DNA from: Hymenobacter glacialis
Lineage (GTDB): Bacteria > Bacteroidota > Bacteroidia > Cytophagales > Hymenobacteraceae
NCBI RefSeq assembly: GCF_001816165.1
Contig: NZ_MDZC01000068.1
Coordinates: forward strand, 124,001 to 188,000
DNA: 64,000 bases
Reading direction: 5' to 3'
The position numbers and the translations under genes were made by a program. How positions within the stretch are numbered: position 1 is the stretch's first letter; each line of letters opens with the position of its first letter. Positions 51,948 through 58,737 of this stretch are shown in pieces. Below the pieces are notes generated by a model, which worked only from the letters and a program-made list of their open reading frames with translations, was not told the origin of the DNA and searched no databases.

Positions 51948-52352
51948 ATGAAACAAATTATACTCTGGTTCTTATCGGGGCTCGTCTTGCTCAGCTGTTC
52001 TAAATCGTCGCCTGCCCCGAAGCTCGTGGGAACGTGGGAGCGGGTGTCCAGCCGCAAGCTCGTCGTGTACAACGATGGCCGGGCGCCCTACGACCAAACG
52101 GACGTGGACCCGCCGGGAAACTATTTGTGGGAGTTTGCCGCCGATGGGCAAGTCAAAATCATTAGTAGTGGCACTGTAGGCACCTCTACGTACACCTACA
52201 GCGGGGAAAATATCACCCTTAGTACTTCCAGAACCATTACTGGAGGTGTCTGGCGCGTAACCGAATTAACCGACCACCGGTTGGTGCTCGACATTCACCA
52301 ATATGGCCACGGTGGCGCATCCATTAACTTCATCGGAACCTTCAAACGATAG
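51948..52352 (+). CDS. Small lipocalin-like lipoprotein (element cargo)
   Basis: 134 aa from the ATG at 51948 (MKQIILWFLSGLVLLSC); a frame open from 51897 is not used. The lipobox LVLLSC is followed by SKSSPAPKLVGTWERVSSRKLVVYNDG, the opening of a lipocalin-like domain (LVGTWE, EFAADGQVKI, YTYSGENITLS, VTELTDHRLVLDI). It is a paralogue of the gene at 53129, with the same CSKSSPAP lipobox-and-linker. The function is unknown. Confidence 0.75.
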   Translation: MKQIILWFLSGLVLLSCSKSSPAPKLVGTWERVSSRKLVVYNDGRAPYDQTDVDPPGNYLWEFAADGQVKIISSGTVGTSTYTYSGENITLSTSRTITGGVWRVTELTDHRLVLDIHQYGHGGASINFIGTFKR

Positions 52353-52387
52353 CGACGGCTGTGGACAGGCCATTGGCTGTCGCTTTT
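52351..52387 (+). terminator. Terminator-like hairpin after the first lipoprotein
   Basis: The stop is followed by AGCGACGGCTGT and, after a short loop, GGCTGTCGCTTTT: an AGCGAC/GTCGCT stem ending in a T-run. Confidence 0.5.
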
Positions 52388-52531
52388 GCCCGTCAAGAAG
52401 GCAACACAAACCATCACCCCTGCAATCGGCTTGCAAGTTCACGCAAACGGTAGGGCCTTGAACCCGCTCCGCTCAAGTGAAGGAGGGTATAAACGGTAGC
52501 AAGGTTCTATAATTGATACACCTACTGCTTC

Positions 52532-52539
52532 TACCTTTG
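52532..52539 (+). promoter_or_regulatory. Promoter box of the second cargo gene
   Basis: TACCTTTG, perfect, ends 7 bp before the ATG at 52547, so this cargo gene has its own promoter. Confidence 0.65.
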
Positions 52540-52546
52540 AATTCCC

Positions 52547-52999
52547 ATGAAAAAACGCTCTTTTCCACACCATGTTGCCTTCCTGTTGTGCTCCAGCTTA
52601 GCAGTGGGAAGCTGCGAGAAAAAGCAGGTGGCTCCCCAAACGCCCAGTCCTTCGGTTGCCAACCCCGCGTATCAGGATGCCACCATTATTGGGTTCGACC
52701 CCTGCACGGGCACGAGCGGGCGTGGGTTGGTCTTGGCCTTTGCCAAGGATACCGTCGTCACTTACACGTTCCCAGCCGGGGTGTATGAGTTTCCCGCCGC
52801 GCTCTTTCAAAACGGAAGCATCGACTGCTTTTTTCCCACCCCGGAGGCGGCTAAGTATAGGGTTCGGGTGGCCTATTACTCCACGCCGAACGCGGAAAAA
52901 GTCTATTCGCTATGCCTCGGCATTATCAACTTGGCAGACTTTAATCGCGTCACCAAAGGCCGACAAATCATCATTACCACCGCAGAGAAGCGGCCCTAG
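52547..52999 (+). CDS. Small lipoprotein (element cargo)
   Basis: 150 aa. Basic start and lipobox (MKKRSFPHHVAFLLCSSLAVGSC). The mature part has two more cysteine-bearing beta segments (GFDPCTGTSGRGLVLAFAKDTVVTYTF and NGSIDCFFPTPEAAKYRVRVAYYS). No family recognised; it is not a paralogue of its two neighbours. It is probably in the outer membrane. Confidence 0.7.
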   Translation: MKKRSFPHHVAFLLCSSLAVGSCEKKQVAPQTPSPSVANPAYQDATIIGFDPCTGTSGRGLVLAFAKDTVVTYTFPAGVYEFPAALFQNGSIDCFFPTPEAAKYRVRVAYYSTPNAEKVYSLCLGIINLADFNRVTKGRQIIITTAEKRP

Positions 53000-53128
53000 A
53001 TTCCGACCACATCACGTTTCGGGAGGCATTCGAAGAAACGGTGGTGGCTTGAACGAGCTTTGTTAAAGAATAAAATATTTTGCTACTCGTAGAATGGTCT
53101 TCTTTGATAATAACTCGTCTACCTTAGC

Positions 53129-53527
53129 ATGATGAAAAGAATCCTACTCTGCTCACTGGTGGGGCTTGCCTTGACAAACTGTTCCAAATCGTCGCCTGCT
53201 CCAACCCTTGTCGGCACATGGGAAAAGGTGTCCGTACGCTCGGTAACTGTGTACAAAGATGGTAAGGCGACCCGCGATGAAACGGAGCACATATCTCCGG
53301 GGAGCGTTTTGATGGAATTTACCGCCGATGGGCAACTCTTTTTTCCCCGTAGCAGCTGTATCTCGGGGTGCGGCGCCTACTCCTATAGCGGTGGAAACCT
53401 CACCATTCGTATCGTTGGTCAAAGTGTGCACCCGGTTAGCGAATTAACAGAACACCGGTTGGTGTTCCATACGCACAACGAGTCCAAAGACGAATCAACG
53501 GACCATACCTTAACTTGGAGGCGGTAG
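53129..53527 (+). CDS. Small lipocalin-like lipoprotein (element cargo, paralogue of 51948)
   Basis: 132 aa (or from the next ATG). The lipobox LALTNC is followed by SKSSPAPTLVGTWEKVSVRSVTVYKDGKATRDE, close to the gene at 51948; the next blocks EFTADGQLFFP, YSYSGGNLTI and VSELTEHRLVFHT line up as well. It is the last gene before the IS. The rest of the cargo between it and the integrase may have been lost when the IS arrived. Confidence 0.72.
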   Translation: MMKRILLCSLVGLALTNCSKSSPAPTLVGTWEKVSVRSVTVYKDGKATRDETEHISPGSVLMEFTADGQLFFPRSSCISGCGAYSYSGGNLTIRIVGQSVHPVSELTEHRLVFHTHNESKDESTDHTLTWRR

Positions 53528-53594
53528 CGAACGGTTTGCGGAATAAAACAAGGTTTTTTATTGCCTGTTGGAGAAGTAGGAAAAACAGAGCACC

Positions 53595-53620
53595 TGAGGT
53601 GGTCCGATTAGTTTGGACAG
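53595..53620. repeat. IS left terminal inverted repeat
   Basis: TGAGGTGGTCCGATTAGTTTGGACAG-type end; it matches the inverse of 54841-54866 at about 20 of 26 positions (both start TGAGGTGGTC and end TGGACAG). Confidence 0.8.
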
Positions 53621-54510
53621 TTTAGGGCAGTAGGTTGAAGAAGTTGTTGATGAGCGTGATAGGGCAGTTGGTAGCCGATGCTGGAGTGCAGCCGGTGGTG
53701 ATTGTAGTAGTCAAAATACGTGGCGACGCTTTGCTGGGCATCGGCCAAGTCGGCAAACACGGGCCGGTCGCGGAGTTCGAGCACCTCCGTTTTGAGCCGG
53801 GACCACAGGCTCTCGGCCTGGGCGTTGTCGTAGCAGCCGCCGCGGCGGCTCTGCGAGCGCAGGGCCTGGTGGTCGTGGAGCAGTTGCCGGTAGGCGTTGC
53901 CGCAGTACTGCCCGCCGCGGTCGGAGTGCACGAGCAGGCCCGGGGTGGGCGGTTGGGAAAGAAAGCCCCGCTGCAAGGCCGTGGTGATGAGTTCTTCGGG
54001 CATGGTGGCCATGACGTGCCAGCCCACGACCTGCTTGCTGGCCATGTCCTGGAAGGCGCACAAATAGGCCCAGCAGCCGTTAGCGAGCGGTAAATACGTA
54101 ATGTCTGACACCCACACGCGGTTGGCCCGGGTCGGCTTGGGCTGGTCCAGCAGCCGGTTGGGGGCACAGCGCAAGCCGTGGGTGGAATCGGTCGCGCGCG
54201 GGGTGTAGGCCTTGGGCTGGAGCGCGTGCAGGCCCCGGCGGCGCATGGCCGTGCGCAGGCGCTGGCGGCCCACCCGGTGGCCTTTTTCCCGCAGCGCCAC
54301 CCGCAGCCGGCGGGTGCCGTAGCGGCGTTGATGCCCCCCAAAGACCTGGACCAGCGCCGTTTCCCAGGCCGGCGTCTTCGGACCTGCCACCGCCTGCTGC
54401 TGAGCGGCTTGCCAGGCATAGTAGCCGCTGGCGGGCACGCCCAGCACGTGGCAGAGCCGCCGCACCGGGTAGTGGCCGCGCTCGGCGGCGATGAAGCGGT
54501 AGCGGCTCAT
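53608..54510 (-). CDS. IS3-family transposase OrfB (DDE integrase domain)
   Basis: 300 aa from the ATG at 54510. An HTH_21-like N-terminus (YPVRRLCHVLGVPASGYYAW) is followed by the rve domain with D in WVSDITYL, D in LLVHSDRGGQYCG and E in DNAQAESLWSRLKTEVLE. The stop lies within the left terminal repeat. It is normally made as an OrfAB fusion via frameshifting on the A-run (about 54542-54548) in orfA. Confidence 0.92.
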   Translation of the reverse strand: MSRYRFIAAERGHYPVRRLCHVLGVPASGYYAWQAAQQQAVAGPKTPAWETALVQVFGGHQRRYGTRRLRVALREKGHRVGRQRLRTAMRRRGLHALQPKAYTPRATDSTHGLRCAPNRLLDQPKPTRANRVWVSDITYLPLANGCWAYLCAFQDMASKQVVGWHVMATMPEELITTALQRGFLSQPPTPGLLVHSDRGGQYCGNAYRQLLHDHQALRSQSRRGGCYDNAQAESLWSRLKTEVLELRDRPVFADLADAQQSVATYFDYYNHHRLHSSIGYQLPYHAHQQLLQPTALNCPN

Positions 54511-54815
54511 AGGGTCGGGGTCACCGAGAAGATGGCGATGGCTTTTTTTAAAATGTCTAACTCCTGCGCCTGCCGCCGGGCCAGGGCCCGCAGCTGGCGC
54601 AGCTCGGCCGCCGTGTCCGGGTCCAGGGCCGTCCCCAAGGCGGCCGCCACCGGCGTTTGGGCCGCTTTCTGCCACTGGTGGATGCGTTTGGGGTCAATGT
54701 TGAGTGCCCGCGCGGCGGCCTGGGTCGAGCGGCTTTGCTCGGCCAGGCGCAGGGCTTCGGCGCGGAAGGCCGCGTCGTACTTGCGGCGTTTGTCGGGTTT
54801 CGGGGTGTCTTTCAT
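54507..54815 (-). CDS. IS3-family transposase OrfA
   Basis: 102 aa HTH_Tnp_1 protein: KDTPKPDKRRKYDAAFRAEALRLAEQSRSTQAAARALNIDPKRIHQWQKAAQ, then a leucine-zipper-like tail (ELRQLRALARRQAQELDILKKA). The stop overlaps the orfB start (ATGA). The slippery run TTAAAAAAAGCC on the minus strand allows -1 frameshifting, which joins ...FKKSHRHLLGDPDPMSRYRF to OrfB. Confidence 0.92.
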   Translation of the reverse strand: MKDTPKPDKRRKYDAAFRAEALRLAEQSRSTQAAARALNIDPKRIHQWQKAAQTPVAAALGTALDPDTAAELRQLRALARRQAQELDILKKAIAIFSVTPTL

Positions 54816-54840
54816 GACGAAGGAAAGATACCACCCTGTT

Positions 54841-54866
54841 CTGTCCAGATTATCTAGACCACCTCA
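54841..54866. repeat. IS right terminal inverted repeat
   Basis: CTGTCCAGATTATC leading to GACCACCTCA; the inverse of the left end. Confidence 0.8.
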
Positions 54867-56098
54867 TTGTTCCCGATGGAAAACGTTTTGATGCTGCCTG
54901 CCTGCATGGACGGCATTTTCTTGCAGATGATGCGCAGGGTTTGGTTGAATTGGGATTCCGGAATCAACCGAAACGAGTGCCCGGCTTCCTCGAACAGTTG
55001 CCGGGCTTTGGCCGTGAGGGGAATGGCGACCTGTTTGCCCGTTTTCTGCGTGGCCAAGACGATGGCGCTGCCTTGCACGTTGGCAGCAGTCACGTTGTAG
55101 TCAGACCGGCGCAGCCCCGTTTCCACGGCAAAAAGGAATTGTTGCCGGACTTCGTGGTGGACGCGGGCTTTCAAGGGTAAGGCTTCAAGCTCCGCTACTT
55201 CTTGCGAGGAAAGGAAAATAATGTTCTCATCTTTTCCCGCTTTTACCATTTTGAATTTGCTGAAAAACCCCAACGGCAACCCTTCATCGTCCGCAAAGTA
55301 TTTGTAGATGCCCTTGATTCGGCTCAGGATGCCCCGGATGGAATTGTTGGTGACGCCCCGCTTCACAAGGTGCTGTTGAAATTCTTGAAAAAAGGCAAGG
55401 TCAATGTCTTTTAATTTCAATTTGCTGTTGAACCGGTCAACCGTGTTGCCAATAACCGTGTAATTGCCCAACGTACTTTCCTTTACGTTGTTGAGCCGTT
55501 GAATCCGGATGTACTCGTGTAGCTTTTCTTTGAAGAGTGCGCTGCTGACCAATCCCATGTCTTCTTGTAGTTCCGTCACGTAGGCCCGTATTTCCTCCGC
55601 TTCAGCCTCCAACACGGCCAACCGCTGCTGAGAGTCGCGAAGTATGCGTTCAAAGCGCTGCTGTTTGGGGAGATGGTATTCAAGGATGTACTTATGCCCG
55701 TCTACCAAGCTGCGCAATTCCTTTAGCTCGGCTTCCAAGGCGTCAATCCGTTCTTCGCGCTCCGCAACGAGGCCCCACCCTTTATCAACCTTTTTGGCGC
55801 GTTCCTGCTTTTCTTCCGTTTCGATGGCAAGCATCGCTTCCACGTTGGCCCTCGTGACGGGGCGACCAACGGATTCAATGTCGCGACAAGCCCGTGCAAA
55901 CGCTTTGGCCACGGTTTCGATGCGTTCATTCTTTTCCGGATGTAACGCATCCCTCATGCTAACTTTGCCTGTGGCTGGGTTGAAGTGCGTCGGTTTGACC
56001 GTTACCCCCGTTGATTTGGCCACAGTGCCTTTTCGGTAAATGAGGTAAACCGTTGGCTCACCTGTCTTTTTGCTTTCACCTTTCAGTTTGTAGAACAT
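54854..56098 (-). CDS. Tyrosine site-specific integrase, truncated at its C-terminus
   Basis: 414 aa from the ATG at 56098; the frame reaches a TTG at 56140, but the promoter box TATCTTTG at 56145-56138 overlaps that codon. Arm-binding domain 1-90 (MFYKLKGESKKTGEPTVYLIYRKG), a long heptad region (about 95-165, EREERIDALEAELKELRSLVDG and LEAEAEEIRAYV), a phage-type SAM core-binding domain (about 180-275) and the start of the catalytic domain with Arg330 (ETGLRRSDY) and Lys352 (TQKTGKQ). Then it ends IGNNEVV at the IS boundary: the HxxR and Tyr motifs are absent. It is therefore inactive. Confidence 0.88.
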   Translation of the reverse strand: MFYKLKGESKKTGEPTVYLIYRKGTVAKSTGVTVKPTHFNPATGKVSMRDALHPEKNERIETVAKAFARACRDIESVGRPVTRANVEAMLAIETEEKQERAKKVDKGWGLVAEREERIDALEAELKELRSLVDGHKYILEYHLPKQQRFERILRDSQQRLAVLEAEAEEIRAYVTELQEDMGLVSSALFKEKLHEYIRIQRLNNVKESTLGNYTVIGNTVDRFNSKLKLKDIDLAFFQEFQQHLVKRGVTNNSIRGILSRIKGIYKYFADDEGLPLGFFSKFKMVKAGKDENIIFLSSQEVAELEALPLKARVHHEVRQQFLFAVETGLRRSDYNVTAANVQGSAIVLATQKTGKQVAIPLTAKARQLFEEAGHSFRLIPESQFNQTLRIICKKMPSMQAGSIKTFSIGNNEVV

Positions 56099-56137
56099 TA
56101 CCGGGTTTGCCCGTGGGGCGATGATGGGTGCCTCTTT

Positions 56138-56145
56138 CAAAGATA
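56138..56145 (-). promoter_or_regulatory. Integrase promoter box
   Basis: CAAAGATA on the plus strand reads TATCTTTG on the minus strand, 39 bp upstream of the chosen ATG (56098). Confidence 0.6.
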
Positions 56146-56233
56146 GTTAGGCCCCGAAATCTACTCCCATCTTAGTCCCACTTCCTTTTTTACTCGCAAG
56201 TAAAACACTGATAAATAACACTTAAAAAATAAA
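56141..56233. promoter_or_regulatory. Right end of the element: substitute upstream region of lpdA and arm sites
   Basis: About 90 AT-rich bp between the integrase promoter and the right repeat. It holds TTAGTCCCAC (56172-56181), a dyad TTTTACT-AGTAAAA (about 56189-56205), GTAAAACACT (56200-56209, then G ATAAAT) and an A-rich tail up to the lpdA ATG. Any promoter that now drives lpdA must lie here or further left, because the native one is stranded. Confidence 0.55.
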
Positions 56234-56255
56234 TATGGCATTGCAATTTGATTTG
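56234..56255. repeat. Right attachment site (direct repeat, attR)
   Basis: Identical to 50682-50703. The ATG at 56235 is the lpdA start; the repeat ends at codon 7 (GATTTG), after which lpdA continues GTCGTGGTTGGC. Confidence 0.88.
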
Positions 56256-57629
56256 GTCGTGGTTGGCAGCGGCCCCGGCGGTTACGTAGCCGCCATTCGG
56301 GCGTCGCAACTGGGTTTGAAAGTAGGCGTGATTGAGCGCGAGTCGTTGGGCGGCATCTGCCTCAACTGGGGCTGCATCCCCACCAAAGCCCTGCTGAAAA
56401 GCGCGCAGGTGTTTGAATACCTCAACCACGCCGCCGACTACGGCCTGAAGGCCGAAGGCGTGAGCTACGATTTCGGCGCCGTAATCGGCCGCAGCCGTGG
56501 TGTGGCCGATGGCATGAGCAAGGGCATCAATTTCCTGTTTAAAAAGAACAAGATTGAAACCGTGATGGGCACCGGCAAAGTGCTGGCCCCCGGCAAAGTA
56601 GAGGTGACCAAAGCCGACGGCAGCAAAGAAACGGTGGAAGCCAAATCCATCATTCTGGCCACCGGCGCCCGCTCGCGCGAGCTGCCCACCATGCCCGTCG
56701 ACAACAAAAAAATCATCGGCTACCGCAAGGCCATGACCATGGAGCAGCTGCCCAAGCGCCTCGTGGTGGTGGGTTCGGGCGCCATCGGCGTGGAGTTTGC
56801 CTACTTCTACCGCACCATGGGCTCGGAGGTGACGGTGGTGGAGTTCCTGCCACGCATTGTGCCGGTGGAGGACGAGGAAGTGTCGCGCCAGATGGAGAAG
56901 TCGTTCCGCAAAATCGGCGTGAACGTGCTCACCAACGCTGAAGTAACCAAAGTGGACACCGCCGGCGAAGGCTGCAAGGTGACCGTGAAAACCGCAAAGG
57001 GCGAGCAGGTAATTGAGTGCGACGTGGTGCTGAGCGCCGTGGGCGTGACCACCAACCTCGAAAACATTGGCCTCGAAGAGCTGGGCATCAACGTGGAGCG
57101 CGGCCGCATCATCGTGGATGACTTTTACCAGACCAACGTACCCGGCATCTACGCCATCGGCGACATTGTGCCCGGCCCCGCGCTGGCCCACGTGGCTTCG
57201 GCCGAAGGCATCATCTGCGTGGAGAAAATAGCCGGCCACCACCCCGAGCCGCTCAACTACCAGAACATCCCCGGCTGCACCTACGCCTCGCCCGAAATTG
57301 CCAGCGTGGGCTACACCGAAGCCGAAGCCAAAGCCAAAGGCTACGACGTGCTGGTGGGTAAGTTCCCCTTCTCGGCTTCGGGCAAAGCCAGCGCCGCCGG
57401 CGTGAAAGACGGCTTCGTGAAAGTCATCTTCGACAAGAAGTACGGCGAGTGGCTGGGCGCCCACATGATAGGCGCGAACGTGACCGAGATGATTGCCGAA
57501 GTAGTGGTGGCTCGCAAATTGGAAACCACGGGCATGGAAATCATCAAGGCCGTGCACCCGCACCCCACCATGTCGGAAGCCATTATGGAAGCCGCTGCGG
57601 CAGCTTACGGCGAGGTGATTCACCTGTAG
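56235..57629 (+). CDS. lpdA: Dihydrolipoyl dehydrogenase (E3)
   Basis: 464 aa FAD flavoprotein of 2-oxoacid dehydrogenase complexes, reoxidising dihydrolipoamide with NAD+. The FAD start is DLVVVGSGPGGYVAAIRASQLG (6-27), the redox disulfide is Cys42/Cys47 in GGICLNWGCIPTK and the NAD loop is LVVVGSGAIGVEFAYFYR. The C-terminal dimer domain ends with the catalytic His/Glu in AVHPHPTMSEAIMEAA. The first 7 codons come from the mobile element's attR copy, and the original promoter lies 5.6 kb away. Confidence 0.97.
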   Translation: MALQFDLVVVGSGPGGYVAAIRASQLGLKVGVIERESLGGICLNWGCIPTKALLKSAQVFEYLNHAADYGLKAEGVSYDFGAVIGRSRGVADGMSKGINFLFKKNKIETVMGTGKVLAPGKVEVTKADGSKETVEAKSIILATGARSRELPTMPVDNKKIIGYRKAMTMEQLPKRLVVVGSGAIGVEFAYFYRTMGSEVTVVEFLPRIVPVEDEEVSRQMEKSFRKIGVNVLTNAEVTKVDTAGEGCKVTVKTAKGEQVIECDVVLSAVGVTTNLENIGLEELGINVERGRIIVDDFYQTNVPGIYAIGDIVPGPALAHVASAEGIICVEKIAGHHPEPLNYQNIPGCTYASPEIASVGYTEAEAKAKGYDVLVGKFPFSASGKASAAGVKDGFVKVIFDKKYGEWLGAHMIGANVTEMIAEVVVARKLETTGMEIIKAVHPHPTMSEAIMEAAAAAYGEVIHL

Positions 57630-57647
57630 AATGTCCTGCGTTTAGAC

Positions 57648-57684
57648 GCAAAGAGGCCCGGCTGGTTCAGCCGGGCCTCTTTGC
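57648..57684 (+). terminator. Intrinsic terminator of lpdA
   Basis: GCAAAGAGGCCCGGCT and AGCCGGGCCTCTTTGC form a 16-bp stem with a GGTTC loop, followed by GTTTTGG. Confidence 0.9.
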
Positions 57685-57735
57685 GTTTTGGTTATTGGAA
57701 TCAGCTACCTTGCTACTACAGTCACCATTTTGAAT

Positions 57736-58716
57736 ATGTCTTCTACCGATAATATCCTACTCTACCAGGCGCCCGATGGGCAAACGCAATTGGAGGTGCA
57801 ATTGGACCATGAAACCCTGTGGCTTAATCAAGCCCAATTAGCACAGCTTTTTGGTCGTGAACGGAGCGTTATAGGCAAACATTTGCGTAATATCTTCCAA
57901 ACAGGCGAGCTTGTAGAAGAAAGCAATGTGCAAAAAATGCCCATTGCTTTTTCGGATAAACCCGTAAGATTTTATAATCTGGAAGTTATCATTTCAGTCG
58001 GCTACCGTGTTAATTCTATTAAGGGTACGCATTTTCGGCAGTGGGCTACCGGTATCCTGCGCCAGTACCTCGTGCAGGGCTATGCCTTAAATGAGAAGCG
58101 ACTACGCGAAAGCGCCCGCCAACTGGCCGACCTCAAGCGGCTGGTGCAGTTGCAAGGCGAAGTGGCCATTAACCAGGAATTGACCTCCGACCAATCGGAC
58201 GCGCTGCTGCGGGTGCTGGGCGACTACGCCCGCGCCCTCGACGTACTCGACCAGTACGACCATCAGCGGCTGCAGGTGCGCGGCACGGCCACCGAAGAGC
58301 CTTTTGAGCTGACGTATGAAGCGGGACTGAAAGCCGTGGACAGCCTGCGCACGCAGTTTGGTGGCAGCTCCTTGTTTGGGCGCGAGAAAGACGCCTCGTT
58401 CCAGAGCTCGGTTCGGTCACATTTTACCAGAGCTTTAATGGCGAAGACCTGTACCCGAGCGTGGAGGAAAAAGCCGCAAACCTGCTATATTTTGTGGTGA
58501 AAAATTCATTCATTTTCGGACGGAAACAAGCGCATCGCCGCCTTCTTATTCGTGTGGTTTCTCGACCGGAACCGCTGTCTATGCCACCCCGACGGCTCAC
58601 GCCGGCTGGCCGATAATGCGCTGGTGGCCCTCACGCTGCTCATCGCCGAAAGCAAACCGGAGGACAAGGCCACGATGGTGACGCTGGTAGTGAATCTGAT
58701 TAATCAGGACAATTAA
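57736..58716 (+). pseudogene. RhuM/Fic-type virulence-like protein, broken by indels
   Basis: The ATG at 57736 starts a RhuM domain (QTQLEVQLDHETLWLNQAQLAQLFGRERSVIGKHLRNIF, RFYNLEVIISVGYRVNS, FRQWATGILRQYLVQGY). The frame runs to a stop at 58500. One frame over, FNGEDLYPSVEEKAANLLYFVVKN appears at about 58430-58506; then in the original frame the Fic motif HSFSDGNKRIAA begins at 58507, continuing to a stop at 58716. Net insertions of two bases near 58420-58428 and one T near 58505 explain this. Fic modules AMPylate or otherwise modify host targets; here the gene is probably dead. Confidence 0.8.
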
Positions 58717-58737
58717 AGGTAGCGGCTTGGCAACGCA

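Larger units (their letters stand above)
53595..54866. mobile_element. IS3-family insertion sequence
   Basis: 1272 bp bounded by 26-bp imperfect inverted repeats beginning TGAGGTGGTC, and carrying orfA and orfB joined by a -1 frameshift. The flanks (ACC on the left, TTG on the right) do not form a matching target duplication, so one end probably arose by an adjacent deletion. It sits inside the integrase gene's 3' part. Confidence 0.9.
50682..56255. mobile_element. Integrative element inserted in the 5' end of lpdA
   Basis: The 22-bp direct repeats at 50682 and 56234 bound about 5.55 kb of lower-GC DNA. From left to right: a putative arm-site region, a serine recombinase, three small lipoprotein genes, an IS3-family element and a tyrosine integrase reading leftward from the right end. 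The right repeat rebuilds the first codons of lpdA, so the insertion leaves the lpdA protein unchanged but replaces its promoter, as SXT-type elements do at prfC. The integrase is truncated by the IS, so the element is probably immobile now. No conjugation, replication or phage structural gene is seen. Confidence 0.85.

Noticed and set aside
56190-57623. 477-residue minus-strand frame opposite lpdA
   Set aside because: Antisense of a certain housekeeping gene; no motif.
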